From positions 1-29,209 of IMG/VR virus record IMGVR_UViG_3300025128_000225: DNA of 29,209 nt; one strand, 5' to 3'. Source of the DNA: a virus. Numbering within the stretch: position 1 is the stretch's first letter; each line of letters opens with the position of its first letter. The position numbers and the translations under genes were made by a program. The notes under the pieces are model-generated. The model did no database searches, had not been told where the DNA came from, and saw nothing but the letters and a program-made list of their open reading frames with translations. This document shows, piece after piece, positions 1 to 7,046 of the stretch.

Positions 1-335
1 GGGCAGCAGGTATTGTTGTAACACTGCCTACTGCGGCTGCGGGTATCAATTACACCTTTATTGTCGGCACCACCTTCTCAGGCGCAGGGCAGATCAATAC
101 GGACAATTCCAGTGACCTGTTTTCTGGTTTTGCACACATTTTTGATCCAGCCACGGCAACGGACATGAATACCTTCATTCCTGATGCCAGTAATGACGAC
201 ACCATTGATTTGGGTACGGCAGGACAGGGCTGGCTTGTGGGTGGAATTATTCGCCTGGTGGCAACCAGTGCAGCGGTCTGGCATTGCGAGGCTTTCTTGC
301 ATGGTGACGGCACGTTAGCGACACCGTTTGAGTAA
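1..335 (+). CDS. Probable virion (head/decoration) protein, 5' end outside window
   Basis: The reading frame is open from base 3 to a TAA at 333-335 and gives about 110 residues with no start in the window. The protein is rich in Ala, Thr, Gly and Asn with short beta-type segments (for example residues reading INYTFIVGTTFSGAGQI near its start), a composition seen in small phage capsid-decoration or virion surface proteins. It lies immediately before a hairpin and a set of connector genes, which fits the position just after the major capsid protein in many podovirus-like genomes. The protein family is not identified with certainty; the exact role is an inference from composition and place. It could also be the C-terminal domain of a larger head protein, since the upstream part is missing. 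Confidence 0.6.
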   Translation, partial: AAGIVVTLPTAAAGINYTFIVGTTFSGAGQINTDNSSDLFSGFAHIFDPATATDMNTFIPDASNDDTIDLGTAGQGWLVGGIIRLVATSAAVWHCEAFLHGDGTLATPFE

Positions 336-346
336 CGGCTGATTGT

Positions 347-382
347 TAGCTGGATGGGGCTTGTCTCCATCCAGCTACTTTT
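347..382 (+). terminator. Hairpin with short T run, probable intrinsic (attenuating) terminator
   Basis: Bases 347-357 (TAGCTGGATGG) and 367-377 (CCATCCAGCTA) form a perfect 11-bp stem around a 9-base loop (358-366). They are followed by CTTTT at 378-382. The T run is only four long, so read-through is likely. This is the only real intergenic gap in the window (336-394). It separates the first gene from the next one, whose Shine-Dalgarno AAGGAG follows directly at 383-388. The layout suggests a partial terminator, or a 3' mRNA-stabilising hairpin, behind a strongly expressed head gene. Confidence 0.7.
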
Positions 383-394
383 AAGGAGATAAAA

Positions 395-802
395 ATGGCT
401 GATACTGTAACAAGTCAAACCATTCAGGACGGCGCTCGTCGCGTGACAATGAGTTTCACCAATGTCAGTGATGGGTCTGGTGAATCTGCGGTTACAAAGG
501 TTGATGTCTCTGCGCTTGAGTCGGACCCAATGACAGGGGCCGCTTGTAACGGGGTGTCGATCGAGACTATTACATTTTCAACTTTTGGTATGAGTGTCCA
601 GCTTCTTTGGGATGCGTCTACAAATGTCCTGGCAGTACACTTACCTGCGGATTATGCAGATACGCTGGATTACAGCACTTTTGGAGGGTTAAAAAATAAC
701 TCTGCTTCGGGTAAAACTGGCGATATAGCGTTTACTACAGCAGGTCATTCATCTGGTGACGCTTATACTGTTACGCTGACAATGATTAAAAGTTATGCGT
801 AG
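395..802 (+). CDS. Small virion-type protein, 135 aa
   Basis: The ATG is preceded by AAGGAG at good spacing, and the stop TAG is at 800-802. The 135-residue product has no signal peptide or membrane segment. It is rich in Ser, Thr, Gly and Ala and appears to be all-beta, with alternating hydrophobic strands such as IETITFSTFGMSVQLLW around residues 52-68. This is typical of small structural proteins in the head/connector block of marine podovirus-like phages. I do not recognise a named family. Its position, first gene after the hairpin at 347-382, would allow it to be transcribed at a level different from the upstream head gene. Confidence 0.65.
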   Translation: MADTVTSQTIQDGARRVTMSFTNVSDGSGESAVTKVDVSALESDPMTGAACNGVSIETITFSTFGMSVQLLWDASTNVLAVHLPADYADTLDYSTFGGLKNNSASGKTGDIAFTTAGHSSGDAYTVTLTMIKSYA

Positions 803-811
803 GAGATTATT

Positions 812-1117
812 ATGGCGAAGTTAGAAATCTTTCAGAACGGGACTTCGATGCACCCGGACACGATGGGTGATCCTGTTTACCAGATTGGCACTAAAAACGC
901 TGATGGTGAATACGATGTTGTTGTTTTTGATGCAATGACTGAATCACAAGCCAGGGCAAAACTTGCAGAGATGCAGCCTGCCAAGCCCAATCCTGCATCT
1001 GAACCGAAGGCAAAAGCGCCTAAGAAAAAGGTTTCAACTAAAGATGCGGCAAAGAAGAAAGCAAAGAAAACGGCAAAGAAAAAGAAGGCTTCTGCAAAGA
1101 AAAAGAAGAGGCGATAA
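812..1117 (+). CDS. Small protein with histone H1-like lysine-rich tail
   Basis: The 101-residue product starts at an ATG preceded by TAGGAG. Residues 1-55 form a mixed, mildly acidic domain (KLEIFQNG..., DGEYDVVVFDAMTESQARAKL). Residues about 65-101 are almost only Lys, Ala and Pro, with 19 Lys and 2 Arg in the last 37 residues. Such tails bind nucleic acid non-specifically, as in histone H1-like proteins. The gene sits among virion genes, so a packaged DNA-condensing or capsid-interior role is possible, but this is inference. The A-rich coding tail carries runs of AAAAAG but no canonical seven-base slippery site with six A. The stop overlaps the next start by one base (TAATG). Confidence 0.75.
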   Translation: MAKLEIFQNGTSMHPDTMGDPVYQIGTKNADGEYDVVVFDAMTESQARAKLAEMQPAKPNPASEPKAKAPKKKVSTKDAAKKKAKKTAKKKKASAKKKKRR

Positions 1118-1269
1118 TGGCAATCAGTCGATCTCAAATGGGGAAGCAGGTCAGGAACAGCCCCTCCGGGAAAAGGGATGCGGGATCGACCCTGAAATTG
1201 CCGAAAGGAGTGAAGCCAGGGTCTAAGCCCAGGATTAAGGTGATGCGTCAATCAAGGAGACACGCATAA
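1117..1269 (+). CDS. Very basic 50-aa protein
   Basis: This short frame starts at ATG 1117, sharing one base with the stop of the preceding gene, and ends at TAA 1267-1269, directly against the next ATG at 1270. Such exact tiling between two genes supports a real gene. The product begins MAISRSQMGKQVRNSPSGK and contains 14 Lys/Arg against a single Asp. It is poor in hydrophobic residues and probably unstructured. The Shine-Dalgarno AAGGAG of the next gene lies inside its 3' end, so the two are likely translationally coupled. Function unknown. With the Lys-tailed neighbour it forms a pair of basic proteins in the head/connector block, possibly DNA- or scaffold-binding. Confidence 0.65.
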   Translation: MAISRSQMGKQVRNSPSGKRDAGSTLKLPKGVKPGSKPRIKVMRQSRRHA

Positions 1270-1965
1270 ATGGCAACCAGTGGAACATATTCGTTCAATC
1301 TTGATCTGAGCGACATTCTTGAGGAAGCCTATGAGCGGGCTGGCCTTGAGTTGCGCAGTGGGTATGACTATCGCACAGCAAGGCGCAGTCTGGACTTAAT
1401 GTTTCTGGAATGGCAGAACAAGGGTCTGAATCTCTGGACGGTACAGGAGACCTCTCAGACGCTTACAGCGGGTACCGGGCGTTATGCCTTGTCCGGCGAT
1501 CAGCTTGATATTGTCGAGGCTTCGTTAAGGACCGATGACGGGGATGCTGACAAGCAGAGCGATATGACCATGACCCGTATTTCAATCAGCCAGTATTCCC
1601 ACCTTACTAACAAGCTGACCCAGGGTCGTCCGGTTCAGTACTGGATTGAAAAAGACCCCGGCGCGATTGCTTTGAATGTATGGCCCGTCCCGGATGACGC
1701 TGTGACTTACAAGATTAACTATTATTACATACAGAGGGTAGAGGATACGGGAAGTCCGGCCTCTAACAATGTGGATATTCCGGCTCGGTTTATGCCCTGC
1801 ATGGTGGCGGGTCTTGCTTATTACATCAGCATTAAGCGCCCGGAAATCTCTGAAAGAGCGCCATTGCTGAAGCAAATCTATGATGAGCAGTGGGATTTGG
1901 CGGCAGATGCTGACAGGGACAAGTCTTCGTTTTACATGACACCGGGGGGGTATAGCCGGGTATGA
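1270..1965 (+). CDS. Head-tail connector / adaptor protein, P22 gp4-like
   Basis: The product has 231 residues, and AAGGAG lies 10 bases before the ATG. Residues 12-56 carry the pattern DILEEAYERAGLE...RTARRSLDLMFLEWQNKGLNLW. This matches the helical core of tail accessory factor/adaptor proteins of the P22 gp4 kind (helix, G, helix, L-x-x-M-x-x-EW, G). A beta-rich middle (about 60-165) and a C-terminal helix (about 178-215) follow. In podoviruses this protein forms the ring between portal and tail nozzle and closes the capsid after packaging. The next gene starts inside its stop (ATGA). The adaptor assignment rests on the N-terminal pattern and gene order; no database search was made. Confidence 0.7.
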   Translation: MATSGTYSFNLDLSDILEEAYERAGLELRSGYDYRTARRSLDLMFLEWQNKGLNLWTVQETSQTLTAGTGRYALSGDQLDIVEASLRTDDGDADKQSDMTMTRISISQYSHLTNKLTQGRPVQYWIEKDPGAIALNVWPVPDDAVTYKINYYYIQRVEDTGSPASNNVDIPARFMPCMVAGLAYYISIKRPEISERAPLLKQIYDEQWDLAADADRDKSSFYMTPGGYSRV

Positions 1966-2306
1966 GCAGTTATGCCGCAGGTAAAAAGGCTTTCGGGTTC
2001 TGTGATCGCACAGGGTTCAGGTATCCGCTCAAGGATTTGGTGCCACAGATAGAGAACGGCAGGCCCAATGGCCTGCTCGTAGGTCGGGATGTGGTGGATG
2101 AAGACCAGCCCCAGTTACAGCTTGGTCGTTTGAATATGAATGACCCGCAGGCGTTGCGTAATCCCAGACCGGACCAGGGAGAAGCGGAGAGTCGCAGGCT
2201 GTATGCTTTTGATCCTGTAGGTGGTGGTAATTCAGCACTTGGGAGTCGTACAGTGGGATTGGATATTACTGCCGTGGCCGGCAAAGTTACAGTGAGTACA
2301 GGCTGA
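1962..2306 (+). CDS. Conserved phage protein with RYPLKDLV motif
   Basis: The 114-residue product overlaps both neighbours: its ATGA is shared with the upstream stop and its TGATGG with the downstream ATG. Near the N-terminus (residues 13-45) it reads FCDRTGFRYPLKDLVPQIENG followed by GLLVGRDVVDEDQPQLQLG. I recognise this pattern from connector regions of many marine phage genomes. Cys14 sits next to an Asp-Arg-Thr-Gly-Phe turn; there is no second Cys, so a zinc site is unlikely. The C-terminal part (about 75-114) is a Gly/Val-rich beta segment. The role is unknown, and the place between two adaptor-type proteins argues for a structural or assembly role at the head-tail junction. Confidence 0.7.
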   Translation: MSSYAAGKKAFGFCDRTGFRYPLKDLVPQIENGRPNGLLVGRDVVDEDQPQLQLGRLNMNDPQALRNPRPDQGEAESRRLYAFDPVGGGNSALGSRTVGLDITAVAGKVTVSTG

Positions 2307-2947
2307 TGGCCTTTACATTTACAACACTTAAAAGTGCCATGCAGGATTACCTGCAAAATACTGAGACTACTTTTGTGGATAGTCTTCCAACGATTATTGT
2401 TCAGGCTGAAAACCGGATACTAAAATCCGTTCAGTTGCCCGATTTCAGAAAGAATACGACAGGAACGATGACCAGCGGTAATGCCTATCTCTCAACGCCT
2501 ACTGATTTTATGGCTCCGTACTCTCTGGCGCTTGATAATAGTGGTTATGAGTATTTGATTTTTAAGGATGTGAACTTCATACGAGAGGCTTATCCGGTCT
2601 CTTCGACAACTGCTACGCCCAAGTATTACGGTTTGTTTGATGACGATTCGTTTATTTTAGGCCCGACTCCCAACAGCAATTATTCTGTCGAGCTTCATTA
2701 TTTTTACAAGCCGACCTCCATAACAACCTCCGGGGACGGAACCAGTTGGCTTGGGGACAATGCAGAAACAGTTTTGCTTTACGGGTGTCTGGTAGAGGGC
2801 TATACCTTTATGAAAGGAGAGCCGGATTTATTAGCGGTTTATGAAAAACAATACCAGGATGCCCTGGTTAATCTAAAATCGCTTGGAGAGGGTTACAGTA
2901 CGACTGACAATTATCGTAGTGGGGCTGTCAGGAACCAGAGAATTTAA
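2306..2947 (+). CDS. Tail/adaptor protein, SU10 adaptor-like
   Basis: The product has 213 residues and its start overlaps the previous stop (TGATGG). The N-terminal helices (MAFTFTTLKSAMQDYLQNTE, then IIVQAENRILKSVQLPDFR) lead to a beta domain with YLSTPTDFMAPYSL and FILGPTPNSNYSVELHYFYK. A C-terminal helix reads LLAVYEKQYQDALVNLK. The order 'helical arm, P-x-D-F, PxPxxxYxVELxYYYKP' is that of phage adaptor proteins of the SU10 type, which join the portal complex to the tail. With the gp4-like gene upstream this gives two candidate junction proteins, as is common in podovirus-like genomes. I am fairly sure of the class and less sure which ring it builds. Confidence 0.7.
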   Translation: MAFTFTTLKSAMQDYLQNTETTFVDSLPTIIVQAENRILKSVQLPDFRKNTTGTMTSGNAYLSTPTDFMAPYSLALDNSGYEYLIFKDVNFIREAYPVSSTTATPKYYGLFDDDSFILGPTPNSNYSVELHYFYKPTSITTSGDGTSWLGDNAETVLLYGCLVEGYTFMKGEPDLLAVYEKQYQDALVNLKSLGEGYSTTDNYRSGAVRNQRI

Positions 2948-3237
2948 TGCTTGAATTAAGTGCAACAGTAAAACCGGGGGTTTGTGAAGTTCATACAACA
3001 GAGTATCGGGGGTTTACGCCGGAAGAAATTGCGGAACGGGCAGTTCCTAAAATTGTTTTTGTTGCAGAATCGGCTGACTCTGAAGTCAGGGAGCAGGCAG
3101 AGACATTCAAGAACAGGCTTTTTCATGTAATTGTCAAGGCTTGCAATGATGCGATAGAAAGCGACAGGACGACGCTTGCTAATCTTTTTACGCAACAGGG
3201 CCATGAAGACATGGCAGATATTTTAAGGAGGCTATGA
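2947..3237 (+). CDS. Conserved small phage protein, 96 aa, unknown function
   Basis: The start overlaps the upstream TAA (TAATG). The product is mainly helical, with a beta start (MLELSATVKPGVCEVHTTEYRGFTPEEIAE in two parts). It has an amphipathic helix around residues 45-70 (EVREQAETFKNRLFHVIVKAC) and ends EDMADILRRL. The pattern 'HTT-x-x-RGFTPEE-x-AER ... SDRTT ... LIRRL-like end' recurs in my memory of marine podovirus and siphovirus genomes directly next to virion genes. It is not assigned to a known reaction. Size and place suggest an assembly factor or chaperone rather than a major virion part. Confidence 0.65.
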   Translation: MLELSATVKPGVCEVHTTEYRGFTPEEIAERAVPKIVFVAESADSEVREQAETFKNRLFHVIVKACNDAIESDRTTLANLFTQQGHEDMADILRRL

Positions 3238-3238
3238 T

Positions 3239-3709
3239 ATGGCCCACTCACAAGCAGTAGCAACGAGTTTCAAGAGTGAATTGCTTCAGGGCATTCACAA
3301 TTTTCACAATGGTTCAGGTGGCGGTACAACTACAACTACGGGAACCGGGAATACATTCAAGATTGCGCTTTATACAAGCAGCAGCACGATGTCAGCCTCA
3401 ACTACCGCCTATACGACCACAAATGAAGTTTCCGGCACGAACTACAGCGCCGGAGGTAATACATTAACGAATGTTGATCCTTCAACTTCTGGAACGACAG
3501 CCCTGACAGACTTTGCGGACAGTACATGGTCGGATGCGACCATCACCGCGAACGGTGCATTGATTTACAACTCAAGCACTACGGCGGGTTCGGCAAACAG
3601 GGCAGTGGTTGTCCTCGCTTTTGGCGGGGATAAAACTTCAACAGCAGGCGATTTCACGATCACATTTCCCGCAGCCGATGCGAGCAATGCGATTATCAGA
3701 ATCGCGTAG
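3239..3709 (+). CDS. Virion/tail structural protein, 156 aa
   Basis: A strong AGGAGG lies eight bases before the ATG at 3239. The product is rich in Thr, Ser, Gly and Ala. It carries the run FKIALYTSSSTMSASTTAY at about residues 40-58, then a turn with YSAGGNTL, DFADSTWSDATITANGALIY, and a C-terminal GGDKTSTAGDFTITFP. I recognise this architecture (KIALYTSSA ... TWxxATITARGALIYN ... FGGDKTSTxGDFTI) as a widespread phage virion protein, often found near tail fibres. No signal peptide or membrane segment is present. A beta-sandwich tail or fibre-attachment role is likely but not proven. Confidence 0.7.
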   Translation: MAHSQAVATSFKSELLQGIHNFHNGSGGGTTTTTGTGNTFKIALYTSSSTMSASTTAYTTTNEVSGTNYSAGGNTLTNVDPSTSGTTALTDFADSTWSDATITANGALIYNSSTTAGSANRAVVVLAFGGDKTSTAGDFTITFPAADASNAIIRIA

Positions 3710-3721
3710 TGAGTAGATGAT

Positions 3722-4492
3722 GTGGCAGATGCAAAAGTCGCATGGCAGGGCTGGAACTCCAGCAATATTGCGTGGGGCGAAAGTACCTGGGGTGATGCAG
3801 AAGAGGCATTGCCGGGATCAACAGCGTCTGTTGGCTCCGTTTCTGTCGCTGCTGCCGCTGGCGTATCAGTCACAGGCAACTCAGCCACAGTATCAACCTC
3901 GTCTGTCACGGTTGCAGCAGCAGCCTCGGTTAGCGCAAGCGGTAACTCGGTTACTGCATCGACTGCATCTGTCACGGTTGCAGGCATTGCCAACGTATCG
4001 GTTACTGCGCCAGCATCTACAGCGTCTGTCGGCAGCGTTACTCCCTCGGCTTCAGCAGGAGTCTCGGCATCAGGTAATTCCGCTACAGCAAGTGTTGGCA
4101 GCGTTAGTATTACTGCCGCTGCTGGTGTCAGCGTTACTGGTCCGGGTGCTACTGCATCTGTTGGAAGCATTAGTATTTCTACCAGCAATGTTATTGAAGT
4201 TACCAGCCCTGAATCTCAGGCGCTTGCTGGAAGTGTCAGCGTTAATTCAGATGCGGTGGTTACGCCAAGCGGTAACAGTGTTGAGGCAACAACTTCCGGG
4301 GTCAATATATGGGGACTTGTTGATACAGACCAGACAGCAAGCTGGAGTGCTGTCAGCGATACCCAGACACCTAATTGGACCGACGTATCGACAACACAGG
4401 ATGCGTCATGGTCATCTGTATCAAATTCACAAACGCCTGACTGGAGTTCGGTGGATGCCGACCAGACTCCTGAATGGAAAGAGGTAGCTTAA
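3722..4492 (+). CDS. Repeat protein with 7 x 22-aa and 5 x 11-aa repeats, probable fibre/tail component
   Basis: The only start in frame is GTG at 3722, because a stop lies upstream at 3710. A competing long frame beginning ATG at 3717 is a shadow caused by repetitive codons. Residues 1-32 are Trp-rich (VAWQGWNSSNIAWGESTWG). Residues 33-186 are exactly seven 22-residue repeats with the pattern A-T-A-S-V-G-S-V-S-V-x-A-A-A-G-V-S-V-x-G-N-S. Residues 200-254 are five 11-residue repeats, V-x-x-x-Q-T-x-x-W-x-x. The 22-mers look like two beta strands each and so could stack as a solenoid or fibre shaft. The gene sits directly before the S74 fibre, one base upstream of its ATG. Virion location is inferred. 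Confidence 0.65.
   Translation: MADAKVAWQGWNSSNIAWGESTWGDAEEALPGSTASVGSVSVAAAAGVSVTGNSATVSTSSVTVAAAASVSASGNSVTASTASVTVAGIANVSVTAPASTASVGSVTPSASAGVSASGNSATASVGSVSITAAAGVSVTGPGATASVGSISISTSNVIEVTSPESQALAGSVSVNSDAVVTPSGNSVEATTSGVNIWGLVDTDQTASWSAVSDTQTPNWTDVSTTQDASWSSVSNSQTPDWSSVDADQTPEWKEVA
3818..4279 (+). repeat. Seven in-frame 66-bp (22-residue) degenerate tandem repeats
   Basis: The units start at 3818 and repeat every 66 bases without any insertion or deletion over seven copies. The copies are diverged at DNA level but keep the residue pattern (T)A-S-V-G-S-V-S and end in G-N-S, P-G or A-P. The conserved length with diverged codons indicates old duplications under protein-level selection. 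Confidence 0.8.
4319..4483 (+). repeat. Five in-frame 33-bp (11-residue) tandem repeats
   Basis: Five units begin with Val (V200, V211, V222, V233, V244). Each has Gln at position 5 and Trp at position 9, for example VSDTQTPNWTD and VSNSQTPDWSS. They form the C-terminal end of the repeat protein. Confidence 0.8.
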
Positions 4493-7045
4493 ATGGCAAC
4501 TTATGTAAATGATCTCAGGCTGAAAGAAATCGCTACTGGTGACGAATCAGGAACTTGGGGTACAAGCACGAACACGAATCTTGAGTTAATTGCGGAAGCA
4601 TGGGGAAGTGGCTCAGAGGGAATTACCGGCACGACGCACACCATCACGATGGCTGATGGCGCTTCCGATGCTGCAAGAGCTTATGCCCTGACGCTGACAG
4701 GTTCTACTACGGCCACTAACACAGTTACTCTGGCTCCTAATACAGTCAACAAGACTTGGATTATTCAGAACAGTGCCGGATATCAGGTAACGATCTCTCA
4801 AGGCACAGGCGCTAACGTCGTGATTCCCAATGGCGGAATCAAGATGGTCGTTTGTGATGGCGCGGGTTCAGGAGCCGCAGTTACCGATGTCTTGGACATG
4901 ACGGGCGGCACGGGTAACGTAGGACTGGGTTCTGGCAATTTAGGTACAGCTTTAACGACCGGAACGGATAACGTCGCCATAGGTGAGGCCGCACTTGATG
5001 CGGTGACTTCTGGAACGGACAATACCGCAGTAGGTGATAACGCGGCAGGAGCGATTACAACAGGTGGATCGAACGTAGCCATTGGTTCTGGCGCTCTGCT
5101 GGTTGCGACCACGGCAAGTAATAACGTGGCAGTTGGTACGGCTGCACTTACGGCAAATTCATCAGGTACGGATAACGTAGCAGTCGGTGATGCAGCCGGG
5201 GATGCCGTTACAACTGGCTCAGACAACACCCTGATCGGTGATAACGCAGGCGGAGCCATAACAACGGGCGGAAACAACGTCGCGGTGGGTTCTGGTGCTC
5301 TACTGGTAGCAACCACCGCAGCCGAGAATACTGCGGTGGGAACGCTGGCTTTAACAGCTAATAGCTCTGGAACAGACAACACCGCAGTGGGATATGCAGC
5401 CGGGGATGCTGTTACAACGGGAAGTAATAATACTTTTGTCGGGGACAATTCTGGTGGGGCTACGACAACAGCCGATCATAACACTGCCGTGGGCGCTAGT
5501 GCTTTGCTGGTTAATTCTACCGGAGCATCAAATGTTGCGGTTGGTAAAAGTGCATTAGCTGCTAACACCACGGCTTCAAACAACACAGCAGTTGGTTATT
5601 TAGCTGGAGATGCAATTACTACAGGCGCATCTAATGTAGCGATAGGAAGAGATGCTTTAGGGGCATTGACTACTGTTAGTGATTTGACTGCGGTAGGTAG
5701 AGAGGCTTTAGTCGCGAACACAACGGGTACAGCGAATACTGCATTAGGTCGTACTGCGTTAGGGGCTAATACCACGGGAGCATCGAATACGGCAGTTGGG
5801 TATTTATCTTTAGACGCAAACACTACCGCCTCCAACAACACGGCAATGGGGTATGCCGCATTAGGGGCAAATACCACAGGCGCTGATAATGTTGCTGTCG
5901 GTTATGCTGCTTTAGATGCAAATACAACAGCAAGTGAAAACACGGCTGTAGGTTCATCTAGTTTAAGCACAAACAGCACTGGCGCAGAGAATGTTGCTGT
6001 TGGTTATAGTGCTTTATCAAACGCCACCACAGCAAGTTACAACACCGCAGTGGGTAAAAGTTCTTTAGGAAGCAATACAACAGGTGCTAACAACACTGCG
6101 GTAGGTAAAAGCTCTCTTAGTAGCAACACTACCGCAAGCCGCAACACTGCTGTGGGCAAAGACGCATTAACAGCAAATACCACAGGTGCAGAAAATGTTG
6201 CAGTGGGGTCGTTAGCCTTGGACGCGAATACAACAGGCAACCAAAATGTTGCTGTGGGAGACGCGGCCCTGAGTACCGCAACTACAGCGTCATCCAACAC
6301 AATGGTAGGTAAATCGGCAGGAAATGCGATTACCACGGGCGCAGAAAACGTGGGAGTGGGGGCTTCAGCACTGGCGGCTGCTACCACAGGCGGCAGCAAT
6401 GTTGCAATGGGCTATTTAGCTCTGGACGCTAATACCACGGCAAGCAGCAATACTGCTGTGGGAAGGGAGGCTTTATCAGCAAACAGTACAGGAGCCAGTA
6501 ATACTGCTCTTGGCCGCAACGCTGGCCTCAGTGTAACCACAGGCTCAAATAATCTTCTGCTTGGGTTCGATGCAGGTCAATCAGGCAGTCCCGGCGGTGC
6601 TATAAGCACAGGCAGCAACGAAATAGTATTAGGTGATGAAAATATTACCGAGGCGCATATCCAAGTGGACTGGACCGTTGCCTCTGACGCACGGGATAAA
6701 ACTGACGTAGAAGATTTGAATGTAGGCTTGGAGTTCGTTAATCAACTACAACCAAAAACTTACCGCTGGGATCAGCGTAGTCTTTATGGCGATGAAAGAG
6801 ACATTTTTCCTGATGGCACTTATAAGAAAGATCAGTTGGATGTGGGCTTTCTTGCACAGGATGTGAGTTCGTTAGAGGAGCAGCTAGGCTTTGGCAAATC
6901 AGACAAGAAAAATATAATCTCCAGTCTTAGTGAAGACGGGCAGATGTACGGACTTAAATACAGTAAGTTTGTGCCGATGCTGGTAAATGCTGTTCAAGAA
7001 CTATCGGCTGAAGTAGAGGAACTAAAATCGAAATTAGGAGAATAA
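4493..7045 (+). CDS. Tail fibre with YadA-head-like repeats and C-terminal S74 autoprotease/chaperone
   Basis: The product has 850 residues. Residues 1-156 form an N-terminal domain starting MATYVNDLRLKEIATGDESG. Residues 157-683 are 31 consecutive 17-residue repeats (consensus G/A-x-x-N-T-A-V-G-x-x-A-L-x-A-N-T-T), resembling the beta-roll repeats of trimeric adhesin heads. A longer unit and a linker follow. From about residue 730 comes an intramolecular chaperone domain of the Peptidase_S74 family. It has SDARDK with the catalytic pair Ser731 and Lys736 (same five-residue spacing as in endosialidase CIMCD), then YRWDQ, GFLAQDV, YGLKYSKFVPMLVNAVQEL and a terminal coiled coil. The family trimerises the fibre and then cuts itself off before the Ser, here leaving a fibre of about 730 residues. 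Likely the receptor-binding fibre. Confidence 0.88.
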   Translation: MATYVNDLRLKEIATGDESGTWGTSTNTNLELIAEAWGSGSEGITGTTHTITMADGASDAARAYALTLTGSTTATNTVTLAPNTVNKTWIIQNSAGYQVTISQGTGANVVIPNGGIKMVVCDGAGSGAAVTDVLDMTGGTGNVGLGSGNLGTALTTGTDNVAIGEAALDAVTSGTDNTAVGDNAAGAITTGGSNVAIGSGALLVATTASNNVAVGTAALTANSSGTDNVAVGDAAGDAVTTGSDNTLIGDNAGGAITTGGNNVAVGSGALLVATTAAENTAVGTLALTANSSGTDNTAVGYAAGDAVTTGSNNTFVGDNSGGATTTADHNTAVGASALLVNSTGASNVAVGKSALAANTTASNNTAVGYLAGDAITTGASNVAIGRDALGALTTVSDLTAVGREALVANTTGTANTALGRTALGANTTGASNTAVGYLSLDANTTASNNTAMGYAALGANTTGADNVAVGYAALDANTTASENTAVGSSSLSTNSTGAENVAVGYSALSNATTASYNTAVGKSSLGSNTTGANNTAVGKSSLSSNTTASRNTAVGKDALTANTTGAENVAVGSLALDANTTGNQNVAVGDAALSTATTASSNTMVGKSAGNAITTGAENVGVGASALAAATTGGSNVAMGYLALDANTTASSNTAVGREALSANSTGASNTALGRNAGLSVTTGSNNLLLGFDAGQSGSPGGAISTGSNEIVLGDENITEAHIQVDWTVASDARDKTDVEDLNVGLEFVNQLQPKTYRWDQRSLYGDERDIFPDGTYKKDQLDVGFLAQDVSSLEEQLGFGKSDKKNIISSLSEDGQMYGLKYSKFVPMLVNAVQELSAEVEELKSKLGE
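4961..6541 (+). repeat. Thirty-one in-frame 51-bp (17-residue) repeats in the tail fibre
   Basis: Thirty-one units of exactly 17 codons run from residue 157 to 683 without a single length change. A related 18-residue unit comes before and a longer GSNNLLLG unit after. Asn4 and Gly8 of the unit are nearly invariant (unit 15 has DLTAVG instead of N-T-A-V-G). Units partly alternate between G- and A-starting forms, as if 34-residue pairs had been duplicated. Between 4961 and about 5500 a higher-order period of several units is visible (GTDN, GSxN, GGxN, A-x-x-N). Confidence 0.9.
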
Positions 7046-7046
7046 A

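Noticed and set aside
1021-1113. Possible programmed frameshift in the Lys-rich tail (A-rich runs).
   Set aside because: The runs have five A at most before G, not the A-AAA-AAG heptamer, and the zero frame ends neatly at the next start.
3717-4487. A 256-codon Leu/Gln/Arg-rich frame overlapping the repeat protein.
   Set aside because: It is produced by the repetitive codons of the GTG-started frame. That frame alone has exact 22- and 11-residue repeats and joins the next gene correctly.
4798-6399. Several long minus-strand frames with Val/Ala/Pro repeats inside the tail fibre.
   Set aside because: They are antisense shadows of the 51-bp repeats. They have no ribosome binding sites, and the whole window is otherwise + strand.
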